This document shows, piece after piece, positions 37,661 to 47,280 of a stretch of 60,123 bases of DNA. Origin of the DNA: Candidatus Wildermuthbacteria bacterium (GTDB lineage: Bacteria; Patescibacteriota; Minisyncoccia; Minisyncoccales; UBA10102). A program made the translations under genes and the position numbers. The notes under the pieces are model-generated. The model did no database searches, was not told the origin of the DNA, and saw only the letters and a list, made by a program, of their open reading frames with translations. Where the stretch lies: the NCBI GenBank assembly GCA_016203455.1, contig JACQMR010000007.1:1-60123 (forward strand), written 5' to 3'. Position 1 is the stretch's first letter; each line of letters begins with the position of its first letter.

Positions 37661-38628
37661 TGCGAGATGTCATTCTGAATTTTCCGGAGCAGTTACAATG
37701 GAATCCCCGGATTGAGAACGAGGGGAATTTGGAACGCAAAGAAATCGCGGTCGTGTGCGGAATGGGCGGATCTCATTTGGCCGCTGATTTTCTTTCCGCG
37801 TGGGATCCTTCGTTAGATATTATTGTTCATAAAGAGTATGACCTGCGCGGTATTCCAGAGAGCGTATTGTCCGCGAGTTTGATTGTCGTGGCTTCATATT
37901 CCGGAAACACCGAGGAGGCGGTCAGCGCGTTTCTCAAAGCCAAAGAAAAAAATCTTGCCGTGGCCGTTATCGCGAAAGGCGGCGCGCTGTTGGAGCTGGC
38001 GAAAAAAGAATCGGCGCCGTACGCTCGCGTTCCGGACACGGGGATTCAGCCAAGAGCGGCTTTGGGATTTTGTCTTCTTGCTTTGCTGAAGATTTTAGGC
38101 AAAGAAGATATGTTGAAAGAAGCTCAAAAGATTGCCGATATGTTGCGGCCTGAAGCGTTGGAGCGAAAAGGAATGGAAATTGCCGAACAAATTGCCGGAA
38201 AAACCCCGATTTTTTACGCTTCCGGTCAAAACTATCCTTTTGCTTTTTCATGGAAGATTAGGTGCAACGAGGGAGCTAAGATTCCCGCGTTTTGCAGTGA
38301 GATACCGGAAGCAAACCATAATGAAATGACCGGGTTTGATATTATGGCTGGCACCAAAGTTTTATCTGAAAAGTTCTGTTTTATTTTTTTAACGGACGAT
38401 AAAGACGATATAAGGATTCAAAAGCGGATGAGCATTACCATGCAGATGTATGAAGATCGCGGATTTCAGGTTTTGGAAGTTCCGCTGGAAGGAGGGGCAT
38501 TTTTGGACCGGGCGTTTTCTTCTTTGATAACCGCGGATTGGGTTGCCTTGCGGCTGTCTGAAATTTATGGCACGGAACCCGAGCAGGTTCCCATGGTTGA
38601 AGAGTTCAAGCGCCGCATGGCGCGGTAG
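37657..38628 (+). CDS. Phosphoglucose/phosphomannose isomerase-like SIS protein
   Basis: GMGGSHLAADFL, SYSGNTEEAVSAF, EIPEANHNEM. Confidence 0.85.
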   Translation: MMRDVILNFPEQLQWNPRIENEGNLERKEIAVVCGMGGSHLAADFLSAWDPSLDIIVHKEYDLRGIPESVLSASLIVVASYSGNTEEAVSAFLKAKEKNLAVAVIAKGGALLELAKKESAPYARVPDTGIQPRAALGFCLLALLKILGKEDMLKEAQKIADMLRPEALERKGMEIAEQIAGKTPIFYASGQNYPFAFSWKIRCNEGAKIPAFCSEIPEANHNEMTGFDIMAGTKVLSEKFCFIFLTDDKDDIRIQKRMSITMQMYEDRGFQVLEVPLEGGAFLDRAFSSLITADWVALRLSEIYGTEPEQVPMVEEFKRRMAR

Positions 38629-38682
38629 TCGCGTGGAAAACGGTTCTTTGCGTATTGTTGGGCATGGAGGTAGAATAAAAAA

Positions 38683-38955
38683 ATGAACAAGGCATTGTTT
38701 TTGGGAATTGTTTTTTGCTTCTTGGCGGCTGTCGCGGGATTTGCTTATTACGCGATTTTTTTAAAACGCGGCGGCGACGAAATCACTCCCGTTCTTTTAG
38801 AAGAAGAGCAGGGAGGGCTTGGAAGCGAACTTTACGGAAAAACCGCGAATCCGGCGGAAAAGGTCCCGGAGATCAATCCTCTGGAAAAGATACGGGTTAA
38901 CCCATTAGATGGGGTGAACCCCTTTGAAGGAGGATATAAGAACCCTTTTGAATAA
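38683..38955 (+). CDS. Small membrane-anchored protein
   Basis: N-terminal TM then NPLEKIRVNPLDGVNPFEGGYKNPFE. Confidence 0.5.
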   Translation: MNKALFLGIVFCFLAAVAGFAYYAIFLKRGGDEITPVLLEEEQGGLGSELYGKTANPAEKVPEINPLEKIRVNPLDGVNPFEGGYKNPFE

Positions 38956-38959
38956 GAGT

Positions 38960-40654
38960 ATGAGAATTTTTTTATTGATGTGCGTCGCTTTAGGAATTTT
39001 TCTTGCGGGCGGCACGGTATTCGGGGAGAATAAGGACGATATTTCGTATCCGGTTGAAAATTTGGGAAACTGTGCGAATGAGAAAGAGTGCGAGACATAC
39101 TGTAATGCCCCGGAACATCTTGCCGCGTGTTTGGCGTTCGCGGAAGTTCATAATCTTCTTTCCGTTGAGGACATAGCAAAAGCGAAAAAATTTCAGGAAG
39201 CGGGCGCGGTGGGTCCCGGGGATTGCGGAACGGAAAAAGAATGCGAGGCGTATTGTTCTGCTGTTTCGCATATTGACGAATGTCTTGCGTTCGCTGAAAA
39301 GCACGGGTTTATGGAGTCAAAAGACCTGGAAGACGCGAAAAAGATTTCCCGCGCTTTACGAGAAGGCGCGCGGCTTCCCGGAGGATGCGCCACCAAGGAT
39401 CAGTGCGAATTGTACTGCGAGAATTCGGGGCACATGAAAGAATGCGTGGTATTTGCGGAGAAAGCGGGTTTTATGGATGAGGAGGAATTGCGGGAGGCAA
39501 AGCAGGTGCTGAAAGCGCTGGAGTCGGGGGCGTTTCTGCCCGGGAATTGCCAGGGGAAGAAGGCATGCGAGGCGTATTGCGCCGATTCTTCCCATATGGA
39601 GGAATGTTTGAATTTCGGGGTGGCCGCAGGTTTCATTCTTCCCGAAGAAGAGGCGGAAGCCAGAAGAATTTTGCCGTTAATGAAAGCAGGAAAAATGCCC
39701 GGCGATTGCCAGAGAGGCAGAGAAGCGTGCGAGGCGTACTGTTCACAAGATGAGCACAGAGAAGAATGCGCGCTGTTCTTTGTTGAGGCGGGATTTATGA
39801 CGAAAGAGGAGGTAAGCATGTTTAAAAAGACCGGAGGAAAAGGGCCGGGCGGATGCAGAGGAAAAGAACAGTGCGACGCGCTGTGCAATAATCCGGAGAA
39901 TCAAAGCGTATGTTTTGAATTCGCGAAAGAGCATGGGCTCATACCGGAGGAAGAGCTTGAGAATATGAAAGAAGGGATTGGGAAGTTTAAAGAAGGCATT
40001 GCCATGGCTCCGCCCGAAGTCGCTCAATGCTTGGGGGACCGGATTGGACAGGATGTGCTGGATAAAATACGGGCAGGGACATTTTTGCCGAATCCGGACC
40101 TTGGAGAAGAGATGCGCCGTTGCTTTGAGGAATTTTTGCCTGACCGCAGGGAAGGGGATATTGGAGCTGGCGGGAATGATGTTGCCGGCGGGGAGCCCTT
40201 TGGGCAAAATTCTGGCGAGGGCGCGTGTTTAGAGAGGATTTTGGGGCCTTCGCGCGACAGATCCGTACCCCCCACTCCAGAGCAAGAGCGCCGTCTTGCC
40301 GAGGAATGCTTCCCCGAGAGAGAATCTGATCGTTTGCCTTTTCAAGAACAGAGCCGAGATGACTTTAGAGAAGGTTCTCTTGAATTTTCAGATGAGGGCA
40401 TTCAAGTTTCTCCCGAAGATATCCTGCGCAGAGAAGAGATGGAGACCACCATGGAGTTGCGGCAACGAATTATGGAGGAGGAAACGCGCCGCATGCAGAT
40501 GGAAGTACAACTTCAAGAGCAGTTTCAGCATATTCAACAGTTGCAAGAATCGCAAGAATCAGAAGATCGTCGCGCCCCATCTCAAGAATTTCCCGCGGGC
40601 GGGTCTGTCATTGACGCGTTTTTGGGGTTATTCGGAGTTTCATTGATTAAATAA
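38960..40654 (+). CDS. Secreted Cys-rich tandem-repeat protein
   Basis: Signal peptide; 5-6 repeats of C-x5/6-C-x3-C-x4-[HN]-x3-C-x2-F. Confidence 0.75.
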   Translation: MRIFLLMCVALGIFLAGGTVFGENKDDISYPVENLGNCANEKECETYCNAPEHLAACLAFAEVHNLLSVEDIAKAKKFQEAGAVGPGDCGTEKECEAYCSAVSHIDECLAFAEKHGFMESKDLEDAKKISRALREGARLPGGCATKDQCELYCENSGHMKECVVFAEKAGFMDEEELREAKQVLKALESGAFLPGNCQGKKACEAYCADSSHMEECLNFGVAAGFILPEEEAEARRILPLMKAGKMPGDCQRGREACEAYCSQDEHREECALFFVEAGFMTKEEVSMFKKTGGKGPGGCRGKEQCDALCNNPENQSVCFEFAKEHGLIPEEELENMKEGIGKFKEGIAMAPPEVAQCLGDRIGQDVLDKIRAGTFLPNPDLGEEMRRCFEEFLPDRREGDIGAGGNDVAGGEPFGQNSGEGACLERILGPSRDRSVPPTPEQERRLAEECFPERESDRLPFQEQSRDDFREGSLEFSDEGIQVSPEDILRREEMETTMELRQRIMEEETRRMQMEVQLQEQFQHIQQLQESQESEDRRAPSQEFPAGGSVIDAFLGLFGVSLIK

Positions 40655-40664
40655 CGCGCGATAT

Positions 40665-41291
40665 ATGAATTCAGAATTACATTCATTCATAAAAGAGGCA
40701 TTGGAGAAAGGCAAGAGCCGGTCTTCCATTGCCGATGCCTTGGTTTTTGCGGGCTGGCAAGAGGGAGCCGTGAACAAGGCAATGTCTTTTTTTGCCGATA
40801 TTGATTTTCCCGTGCCGGTTCCGAGGCCCCGGCCGTATCTCGCGGCGCGCGAAGCGTTTTTGTATTTGGTGTCTTTTATTACCCTGTATGTTTCAGCATA
40901 CAGTTTCGGCTCTTTACTGTTCTCGTTTATTAACCGGTGGTTTCCGGATGTTCTCCAGTATCAATACGGCGCGTTTGATGTTCCCCGGTACGCCATTGCG
41001 TCTCTTATCATCGCTTTTCCCATATTCTTTTTGATCACCCGGTCTGTAAAGAAAGGCGCGAAAGAAGATCCGGAGCGCAAGGATTCTCGCATGAGAAAGT
41101 GGCTCACCTACGCGACACTGGTGATTGCGGCCGGCGTTCTTATCGGCGATTCAATCGCGGTTCTTTCCGGTTTGCTTGGCGGGGAGCTGACAATCCGCTT
41201 TTTGCTTAAAGCGTTGACCGTGTTTGGAATTGCAGGAGCCATATTCGGCTTCTATCTGTCTGATTTGCAAAAAGAGGAAAAAGACAAATGA
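40665..41291 (+). CDS. DUF5671-like membrane protein
   Basis: YLAAREAFLYLVSFITLYVSAYSFGSLLFSFINRWFPD... Confidence 0.65.
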   Translation: MNSELHSFIKEALEKGKSRSSIADALVFAGWQEGAVNKAMSFFADIDFPVPVPRPRPYLAAREAFLYLVSFITLYVSAYSFGSLLFSFINRWFPDVLQYQYGAFDVPRYAIASLIIAFPIFFLITRSVKKGAKEDPERKDSRMRKWLTYATLVIAAGVLIGDSIAVLSGLLGGELTIRFLLKALTVFGIAGAIFGFYLSDLQKEEKDK

Positions 41292-41773
41292 AACGATTCT
41301 TTTCTTCTTCCGTATTTGTATATCTTGTGATTGCGTTCGTCGCGGGCTCGGTCGCGTACGGGATTTTTTTGTCCGGGTCTCCAGCGGCCAACCGCCTTAT
41401 TCAGTTGGATCAAAGAAGGGTTTCCGATTTACAACAGATCGCGTACGCGGTGGAATATTACGCGGACAGGTATAAGGCACTGCCTAAGGATTTGAATACG
41501 CTGAAAGGGGAATCGGGCGTGTATATAAACTCCGCTACCGATCCGGTTACGGGGGAAAGCTATGAGTATCGGGCGGTGTCTATAGCGGAGTATGAATTGT
41601 GCGCCGTGTTTTCCGCCGAGGCGTTTCCTGCGCAGGTTTCGGGGCAGGGTAGAATGGCAGTACCGGCGAAGCCGTTTTCTGAACAAATATGGGATCATGG
41701 GATAGGCAGGGTGTGTTTTTCCAGGATTCTTCCCCCTGAATGGAGCAGAATGCAACCAGAGGACATTCGTTAA
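41288..41773 (+). CDS. Exported GspG/pseudopilin-core-like protein
   Basis: N-terminal TM; RVSDLQQIAYAVEYYADRYKALPKDLNTL...DPVTGESYEYR. Confidence 0.55.
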   Translation: MKRFFSSSVFVYLVIAFVAGSVAYGIFLSGSPAANRLIQLDQRRVSDLQQIAYAVEYYADRYKALPKDLNTLKGESGVYINSATDPVTGESYEYRAVSIAEYELCAVFSAEAFPAQVSGQGRMAVPAKPFSEQIWDHGIGRVCFSRILPPEWSRMQPEDIR

Positions 41774-41793
41774 TTATTTAAACGCGTTAATAT

Positions 41794-43092
41794 ATGCAAC
41801 AGACAGCAAGTATATTGGTTTTTTGCGGGATATTGTTTGGGTTCGCCACACCGGTGTTTGCCGAAGATGTTGTTGGCGATAGCACGGAAGACGAGGCGGT
41901 TGCGTCTTCCGGTACGCAGACAGTGACTGGCAGTGATTTAGAGGTTGCCGACCCTGCCATTCTGCCTACTTCTCCTTTGTATTTCCTTAAAGAGGTTGGC
42001 AGGGGGATTCGCGGGTTGTTTGCGTTTAGCAAGGTTGCCAAGGCGGAGTTGCAGTTAAAAATTTCCAACGAGAAAGCCGCGGAACTGCGGCTGGTTGAAG
42101 AAAAGAATCCCCGGAACGGCGCGGGCATAGAAAAAGCGCTGGCAAACTATGAGAAAGCCCAGGAAGCATTGAAAGCCCGTTTGGAAAAGCTCTCTGAAAC
42201 ATCGGAAAACCCCAGGGTGGATGAATTGCTCACAAAGATTTCGGATAAAACGGTTGTCCATGAGAAATTATTGCGTGAGATTGCGGATCGCCATATAGAA
42301 ACGCAAGCGTTGAAAGATAAGATTGACCAGACAAAAGAGCGCGTTCGTTTACTGGTTGGCAAGGTGGCGGAAAAAGACGATCCGGAAAAATTCGCCAAGA
42401 GGTTTAAGATGTCGCTGGAAAAAACAGACAAGGGCGAATTGGGCGAGTTGGGTTCTATTGAGGCACTGGACGATATTTTTAGTGTTTTGCCTCAAAAGGC
42501 AAAAGAGCATATTACCCAGGTTCGCCAGGAATTGAAAGAGGAAGCTCGTTTGCGCATTGAGGAGGTGGCAAGAGAGCGTCCGGATCGCTTGGAGGCGATT
42601 GTAAGAAATGTTCCCGGAGCGACATTGAAGCGCGCCGCGGTTCTTGAAGAATTGCGGGCGGTATCTGGTAAAGATGCGGGCGAAGCACTTGGGAAAGCGG
42701 GCGAGGCGATAGAGAATTCTGCGGCAATAAGCCCGGATTTGATGAAAGCAGAACTGGAAAGACAGATAGAACGCGTTGGAAAATTATTGGATGAGGCCGA
42801 GGGCGTTATGAATAGTAATGCGGCGGGTACTTCTCAAGAAGGCGCGCGTCAGCTTGTTGTTCGGGGGCGCGAGCATTTGCAAAAAGCAAAAGACGCACTT
42901 CTTAAGGGTGCGTTGAAAGAGGCGTTTGGCCAGGCGCGCGCCGCCGAGGTCGCGGGCAGAAACGCGGTGGAGCGTATTCAGAAGAATACAGAAAATAAGC
43001 AGAACAGAAGGGGAGGAATTGTTCCGTCTGATATTGCTCCCTCGGATCCGGTTAGAAATTTGCAAATTGAATCAATTGAGTTTGCTCCTTAG
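41794..43092 (+). CDS. DUF5667-like exported coiled-coil protein
   Basis: Signal peptide; PTSPLYFLKEVGRGIRGLFAFSKVAKAELQLKISNEKAAEL. Confidence 0.65.
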   Translation: MQQTASILVFCGILFGFATPVFAEDVVGDSTEDEAVASSGTQTVTGSDLEVADPAILPTSPLYFLKEVGRGIRGLFAFSKVAKAELQLKISNEKAAELRLVEEKNPRNGAGIEKALANYEKAQEALKARLEKLSETSENPRVDELLTKISDKTVVHEKLLREIADRHIETQALKDKIDQTKERVRLLVGKVAEKDDPEKFAKRFKMSLEKTDKGELGELGSIEALDDIFSVLPQKAKEHITQVRQELKEEARLRIEEVARERPDRLEAIVRNVPGATLKRAAVLEELRAVSGKDAGEALGKAGEAIENSAAISPDLMKAELERQIERVGKLLDEAEGVMNSNAAGTSQEGARQLVVRGREHLQKAKDALLKGALKEAFGQARAAEVAGRNAVERIQKNTENKQNRRGGIVPSDIAPSDPVRNLQIESIEFAP

Positions 43093-43096
43093 TGGC

Positions 43097-43720
43097 ATGG
43101 TATTGCATGACAACGAACGAAAGGAACGGGCGGGGCAGATTGTAAAGAAACTCAAAGAATTGTTTCCCACGGCAAAGATAGCTCTCAAATATAACAACAA
43201 CTGGGAGCTTCTTGCGGCCGTGATACTTTCGGCCCAGTGCACGGACAAAAAAGTGAACGAGGTAACGGGACGCCTATTTAAAAAATACAGGACATTAGAC
43301 GACTATGTCAATGCCAACCCGCGGGAATTTGAGCAAGATATACGGCAGACCGGATTTTTTAGGAACAAGGCAAAGCATATTTTGCGGTCAGCTAAGATTG
43401 TGAAAGAAAAGTTTGGCGGGAAAGTGCCAAATACCATGGCGGAGATTCTTACTTTGCCCGGCGTTGCCAGAAAAACGGCTAATGTAGTGCTCGGAAACGC
43501 GTATGGTATAGTGGAGGGGATAGCCGTGGATACCCATGTAAAACGGTTGGCGAGAAAATTCGGTCTTACGGATAATTCAGACCCGGTGAAAATTGAAAAG
43601 GATTTGATGGAGTTGTTGCCAAAGAATGAATGGTTTGATGTTACATATCGCCTTATTGAATACGGGAGGCAGTATTGCAGTGCGAGAAAGCATGATTGCC
43701 ATGATCATCCCCTTGCTTAG
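43097..43720 (+). CDS. nth: Endonuclease III, C-terminus probably truncated by palindrome
   Basis: LLAAVILSAQCTDKKVNEVTGRLF, LPGVARKTANVVLGNAYG, VDTHVKRLA; ends QYCSARKHDCHDHPLA. Confidence 0.9.
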   Translation: MVLHDNERKERAGQIVKKLKELFPTAKIALKYNNNWELLAAVILSAQCTDKKVNEVTGRLFKKYRTLDDYVNANPREFEQDIRQTGFFRNKAKHILRSAKIVKEKFGGKVPNTMAEILTLPGVARKTANVVLGNAYGIVEGIAVDTHVKRLARKFGLTDNSDPVKIEKDLMELLPKNEWFDVTYRLIEYGRQYCSARKHDCHDHPLA

Positions 43721-43741
43721 TAGGGACAGTCCCTACTAAGC
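43715..43741. repeat. Perfect palindrome GCTTAGTAGGGAC-A-GTCCCTACTAAGC, copy 1
   Basis: 13-bp arms; contains nth stop codon. Confidence 0.85.
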
Positions 43742-43755
43742 AGTTTGAAAATTCA

Positions 43756-44742
43756 ATGAAAATTAGAAATTGTAAATTGAAAATTAGAAACGGCAAAGGG
43801 TTTACTCTTGTTGAGCTTTTGGTTGTGATTGCCGTTATCGGCATGCTGGCTTCTATTGTGCTGGTGAGTTTTGGCGGTGTGCGGGAAAAAGCTCGTTTGG
43901 GTCAGATATTATCATTTGCCTCCTCGGTGTATCATTCTTTGGGTTCAGAGGCGGTTGGAGTATGGCGCTTTGAAGACAGTCAATCCGGCACTTCTGTTAC
44001 TGATTCTTCCGGTTACGGCCTTATGGGCACGCTTTCTAATTTAGCGGCTTGGAAGTCAGCAAGCGAGTGCGGTCTTAATTTGGGAGCATGTTTGAATCTT
44101 GCGGGTTCGTATTGGGTGAGTTTTGGAGATCCAAATCAGTTAAAGATTGCTAAAGACCTCACGATTGCCGGCTGGGTGAATATACCGAGCACGGATATTC
44201 TTGGAGGCATACTGGTTCGGAGGGAGGGGGACGAGACGAATAAAGTTGCATACCTTTTTGGGGTAACTCCTATCCCAGGTTATTCAATAGGTACCGTAGG
44301 CCGTCCGTTTTTTGGTATTTTGCCGCCTTCTCCCGCTACTACTTTTGTGTCTGTTCTGGCTCCGGTTTCGTTCGCGATTAATGATAACAAATGGCATCAT
44401 ATTGCTGGAATTTTTAAGCCAGGCGCATTCTTGCGTCTTTATGTGGACGGCAAACTCGTCAGCGAAACGCTAACTGCTGTTTCAAGTATTAGGACTGTTG
44501 GATCGGGCCTCCCTCCTTTAAATGCAACAGGATGGAGTGTAAAGATTGGAGGGAGTGGGAACTCTACAGGAGCGGGGAGAATGTTGAACGCGTGGGTTGA
44601 CGATGTGATGATTTTTACGCAAACGCTGACCGCGGGCGATGTTGAATTATTATATGTCCAAGGGCTTGAACGCCATACACCGGCATTCGAGGAGGAGCTT
44701 AGTAGGGGACAGTCCCTACTAAGCAGTTTGAAAATTCAATGA
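43756..44742 (+). CDS. Prepilin-like LamG/concanavalin-fold protein, copy 1
   Basis: GFTLVELLVVIAVIGMLASI cleavage motif; VWRFEDSQSGTSVTDSSGYGLMG... LamG-type. Confidence 0.8.
   Translation: MKIRNCKLKIRNGKGFTLVELLVVIAVIGMLASIVLVSFGGVREKARLGQILSFASSVYHSLGSEAVGVWRFEDSQSGTSVTDSSGYGLMGTLSNLAAWKSASECGLNLGACLNLAGSYWVSFGDPNQLKIAKDLTIAGWVNIPSTDILGGILVRREGDETNKVAYLFGVTPIPGYSIGTVGRPFFGILPPSPATTFVSVLAPVSFAINDNKWHHIAGIFKPGAFLRLYVDGKLVSETLTAVSSIRTVGSGLPPLNATGWSVKIGGSGNSTGAGRMLNAWVDDVMIFTQTLTAGDVELLYVQGLERHTPAFEEELSRGQSLLSSLKIQ
44697..44724. repeat. GCTTAGTAGGGGACAGTCCCTACTAAGC, copy 2 (one extra G)
   Basis: Near-identical to 43715-43741, read through as codons of upstream gene. Confidence 0.85.
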
Positions 44743-45650
44743 AGATGAGCAATTGCAAATTAAACATGAGAAACGGCGCGGGGTTCACCCTCATTGAGCT
44801 TTTGGTTGTGGTTGCCGTTATCGGCATGCTGGCTTCTATTGCGCTGGTGAGTTTTGGCGGTGTGCGGGAGAAAGCTCGTTTGGCCAAACTTCAGGCATTT
44901 GCTTCCCAAATATACCATGCTTTGGGAGCGGAGGCGGTTGGAATATGGCACTTTGAAGATTCCAGCAGTCCATCGCAGGATTCTTCAGGGTATGGTCATA
45001 ATGCGACTTGGAATGGTACTCTTGCCGGTAAAACCGAAGCAGAATGCGGCTTGGGTTTTGGGAAATGTTTGGAGTTTGATACTGGGGAATATTTGGAAGT
45101 TCCTGGTAGTAATAGCACAACCTCGGTCCTTAATTTTGGCACTTCTACGGATTTCACCATTTCTGCGTGGGTGTATCCGGATATCTATACGGGACAAGGC
45201 GCGAATGTTTTTGTCTTTAAGGGTGATGCCGGAGGAAATGTAAAGGGATATTTGCTTGGATGGGCAGGCGCATCCGGAGCAGAAAAAGCGGTTTTTTATG
45301 TGAAGCATTGCAAGGATCCGTCTAATTGTGGCCCCGTTCTTACGGGTACTACAGTTTTGAGTAAGAAAAAGTGGCATCATATCGCAGGGGTAGCCGATCG
45401 CGATGGCAACGCCGTGTTATATGTTGATGGCAAGGCGGAGGCCAATGCCGATCTTAGTTGTGTGAATTGCGGAGGAGATATAAATTATGCTAGCACCTTT
45501 AAAATAGGCATACTAACCCTTGGCGCATGGCGTTTTGATGGTATGCTAGACGAGATATCTGTGTACCGTCAGGCACTGACCGCGGGCGATATTGAGTTAT
45601 TATACGCGAAAGGTTTGGGGGAGCGATTGCTTGGATATGGAAATCCATGA
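44739..45650 (+). CDS. Prepilin-like LamG/concanavalin-fold protein, copy 2
   Basis: GFTLIELLVVVAVIGMLASIALVSFGGVREKARLAKLQAFAS. Confidence 0.8.
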   Translation: MKMSNCKLNMRNGAGFTLIELLVVVAVIGMLASIALVSFGGVREKARLAKLQAFASQIYHALGAEAVGIWHFEDSSSPSQDSSGYGHNATWNGTLAGKTEAECGLGFGKCLEFDTGEYLEVPGSNSTTSVLNFGTSTDFTISAWVYPDIYTGQGANVFVFKGDAGGNVKGYLLGWAGASGAEKAVFYVKHCKDPSNCGPVLTGTTVLSKKKWHHIAGVADRDGNAVLYVDGKAEANADLSCVNCGGDINYASTFKIGILTLGAWRFDGMLDEISVYRQALTAGDIELLYAKGLGERLLGYGNP

Positions 45651-46066
45651 AGCATATTTTAGGAGATCAAGATACCCATATCATAGTTTGCGAACGGGGC
45701 GAGGATGCTTTGCGAGAACTTAAGCAATTTTGCGCGGAACAAAAGATTGCGGCGGGCTGGTTTCAGATGATTGGGGCGGCAGGAGAGGTGGAGTTCGCGT
45801 GGTATAATTTAGAAACTAAAGAATTTGAGTGGGCAATACTCAAAGAAGATGTGGAGATCGCCTCTCTTTCTGGGAATGTTTCAACGCTGGACAATGATAT
45901 TGTTTTGCATTGCCACGGGGTGTTCTCTAACAGGAAGATGGCGGTAAAGGCGGGGCATGTGAGGCGGCTGGTGGTTTCCGGCGCGTGCGAGATTATTTTA
46001 CGCGAGTTTTCGGGTAAGATGAATAGGGTATATGACGAAAACACGGGATTAAACCTGCTTTCGTGA
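45647..46066 (+). CDS. PPC/DUF296-domain protein
   Basis: IIVCERGEDALRELKQF...GAAGEVEFAWYNL...LSGNVSTLDNDIVLHCHGVFSNRKMAVKAGHV. Confidence 0.85.
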   Translation: MKHILGDQDTHIIVCERGEDALRELKQFCAEQKIAAGWFQMIGAAGEVEFAWYNLETKEFEWAILKEDVEIASLSGNVSTLDNDIVLHCHGVFSNRKMAVKAGHVRRLVVSGACEIILREFSGKMNRVYDENTGLNLLS

Positions 46067-46069
46067 AAA

Positions 46070-47191
46070 ATGCCGCGTCTTTTTTTTAGTATAGCTGTGC
46101 GCGCGCTTTTGTATATCGGCCCGCTTCTGTTTTTTGTTTTGCTCTCAAGGCCTTTTTTGCCGGCGGACACGGCTATACTGGTTCCCGTTGTTTCTCTTGA
46201 TGCGCGGGGCGAGGAGAATATCGCGCGTACTTTGTCTTTAGAGGAGCAGGTTGGCCAACTGCTTATTCTTGGTTTTGAAGGCAAAACAATGTCTCCCGAG
46301 CTTTCTCTCGCGATAAAAAAGTTTAAGCCCGGAGGCGTGTTGTTGCTGACAAGAAACATTGAGAGCAGAGAGCAGGTGGAATTGCTTGTGGCCGATTTGC
46401 AAGCCATTTCCCCGATTCCTTTATTTGTAGCGGTAGATCAGGAGGGAGGAGTGGTTTCGCGGCTTTGGTGGCAAGACGATACCGCGCCTGTGGAATTTCA
46501 GAATCCGGAGCACGCGTATGCCGTGGGAAAACAAAGGGCGCGCGCGTTAAAAGAACTTGGCATTACCATGAACCTGTCTCCCGTGCTGGACGGCAACAGA
46601 GATATTGATTTTATCTATCCCAGGTCGTTTCAGAGAGACAGCAATTCGGCCGCCCTGCTTGCCGTGGAATACATGAGAGGGCACGAAGAAGAGGGGGTGC
46701 TGGCGGTTGCCAAGCATTTTCCGGGATACGACGGCATTGCTTTTAATCCCGAAGGAGGCGTGATGCCGAAAAAAGCAACTGTTCCAGATATTTCGCTGTT
46801 TCGCCGGGTGTTTTTGGACATGTCGCCCCGCGTTCTCATGGTTTCTCATGTCATATATGAAGAGCTTGGGGGCGTGCCTTTTCCGTTTTCACAGGAAGGC
46901 ATTTCATTTTTGCGCAGGGAATTTGGCGAAGATACTCTGGTTATGTCTGACGATTTGTTAAGCAGGTCCATGGTAGCTGTGTATCCTGTTTCAGAGATCG
47001 GGGTTTTTGCTGTTGACGCGGGCGCGGATTTTTTGCTCGCGGCGGGGTATCCCGATACAAATACCATGGCCGCGTTTGTTGGGGGCGTAACGAAAAAGGC
47101 GGGAGAGGACGAACAATTCCGTTCTCGCGTCTTATCCTCGGCTTCAAAAATTCTGCGCTTAAAAGAGACATACTTGTTGTCTGCTTTTTGA
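46070..47191 (+). CDS. Glycoside hydrolase family 3 (NagZ-like beta-N-acetylhexosaminidase)
   Basis: AVDQEGGVVSRL, MNLSPVLDGN, AVAKHFPGYDG, VMSDDLLSR. Confidence 0.88.
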   Translation: MPRLFFSIAVRALLYIGPLLFFVLLSRPFLPADTAILVPVVSLDARGEENIARTLSLEEQVGQLLILGFEGKTMSPELSLAIKKFKPGGVLLLTRNIESREQVELLVADLQAISPIPLFVAVDQEGGVVSRLWWQDDTAPVEFQNPEHAYAVGKQRARALKELGITMNLSPVLDGNRDIDFIYPRSFQRDSNSAALLAVEYMRGHEEEGVLAVAKHFPGYDGIAFNPEGGVMPKKATVPDISLFRRVFLDMSPRVLMVSHVIYEELGGVPFPFSQEGISFLRREFGEDTLVMSDDLLSRSMVAVYPVSEIGVFAVDAGADFLLAAGYPDTNTMAAFVGGVTKKAGEDEQFRSRVLSSASKILRLKETYLLSAF

Positions 47192-47280
47192 GATAGTATA
47201 GTGGAAGTGTCGCAGGGACCGATAGTAATCAGTACGGCAGATACTAAAAACTAAAAACCACATACTAAAAACTCCCTCCT

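Noticed and set aside
43755-45650. Assembly duplication artefact for the LamG prepilins
   Set aside because: The bodies of the two genes have diverged strongly, so this is a real paralogous duplication; only leader and N-terminus are similar.
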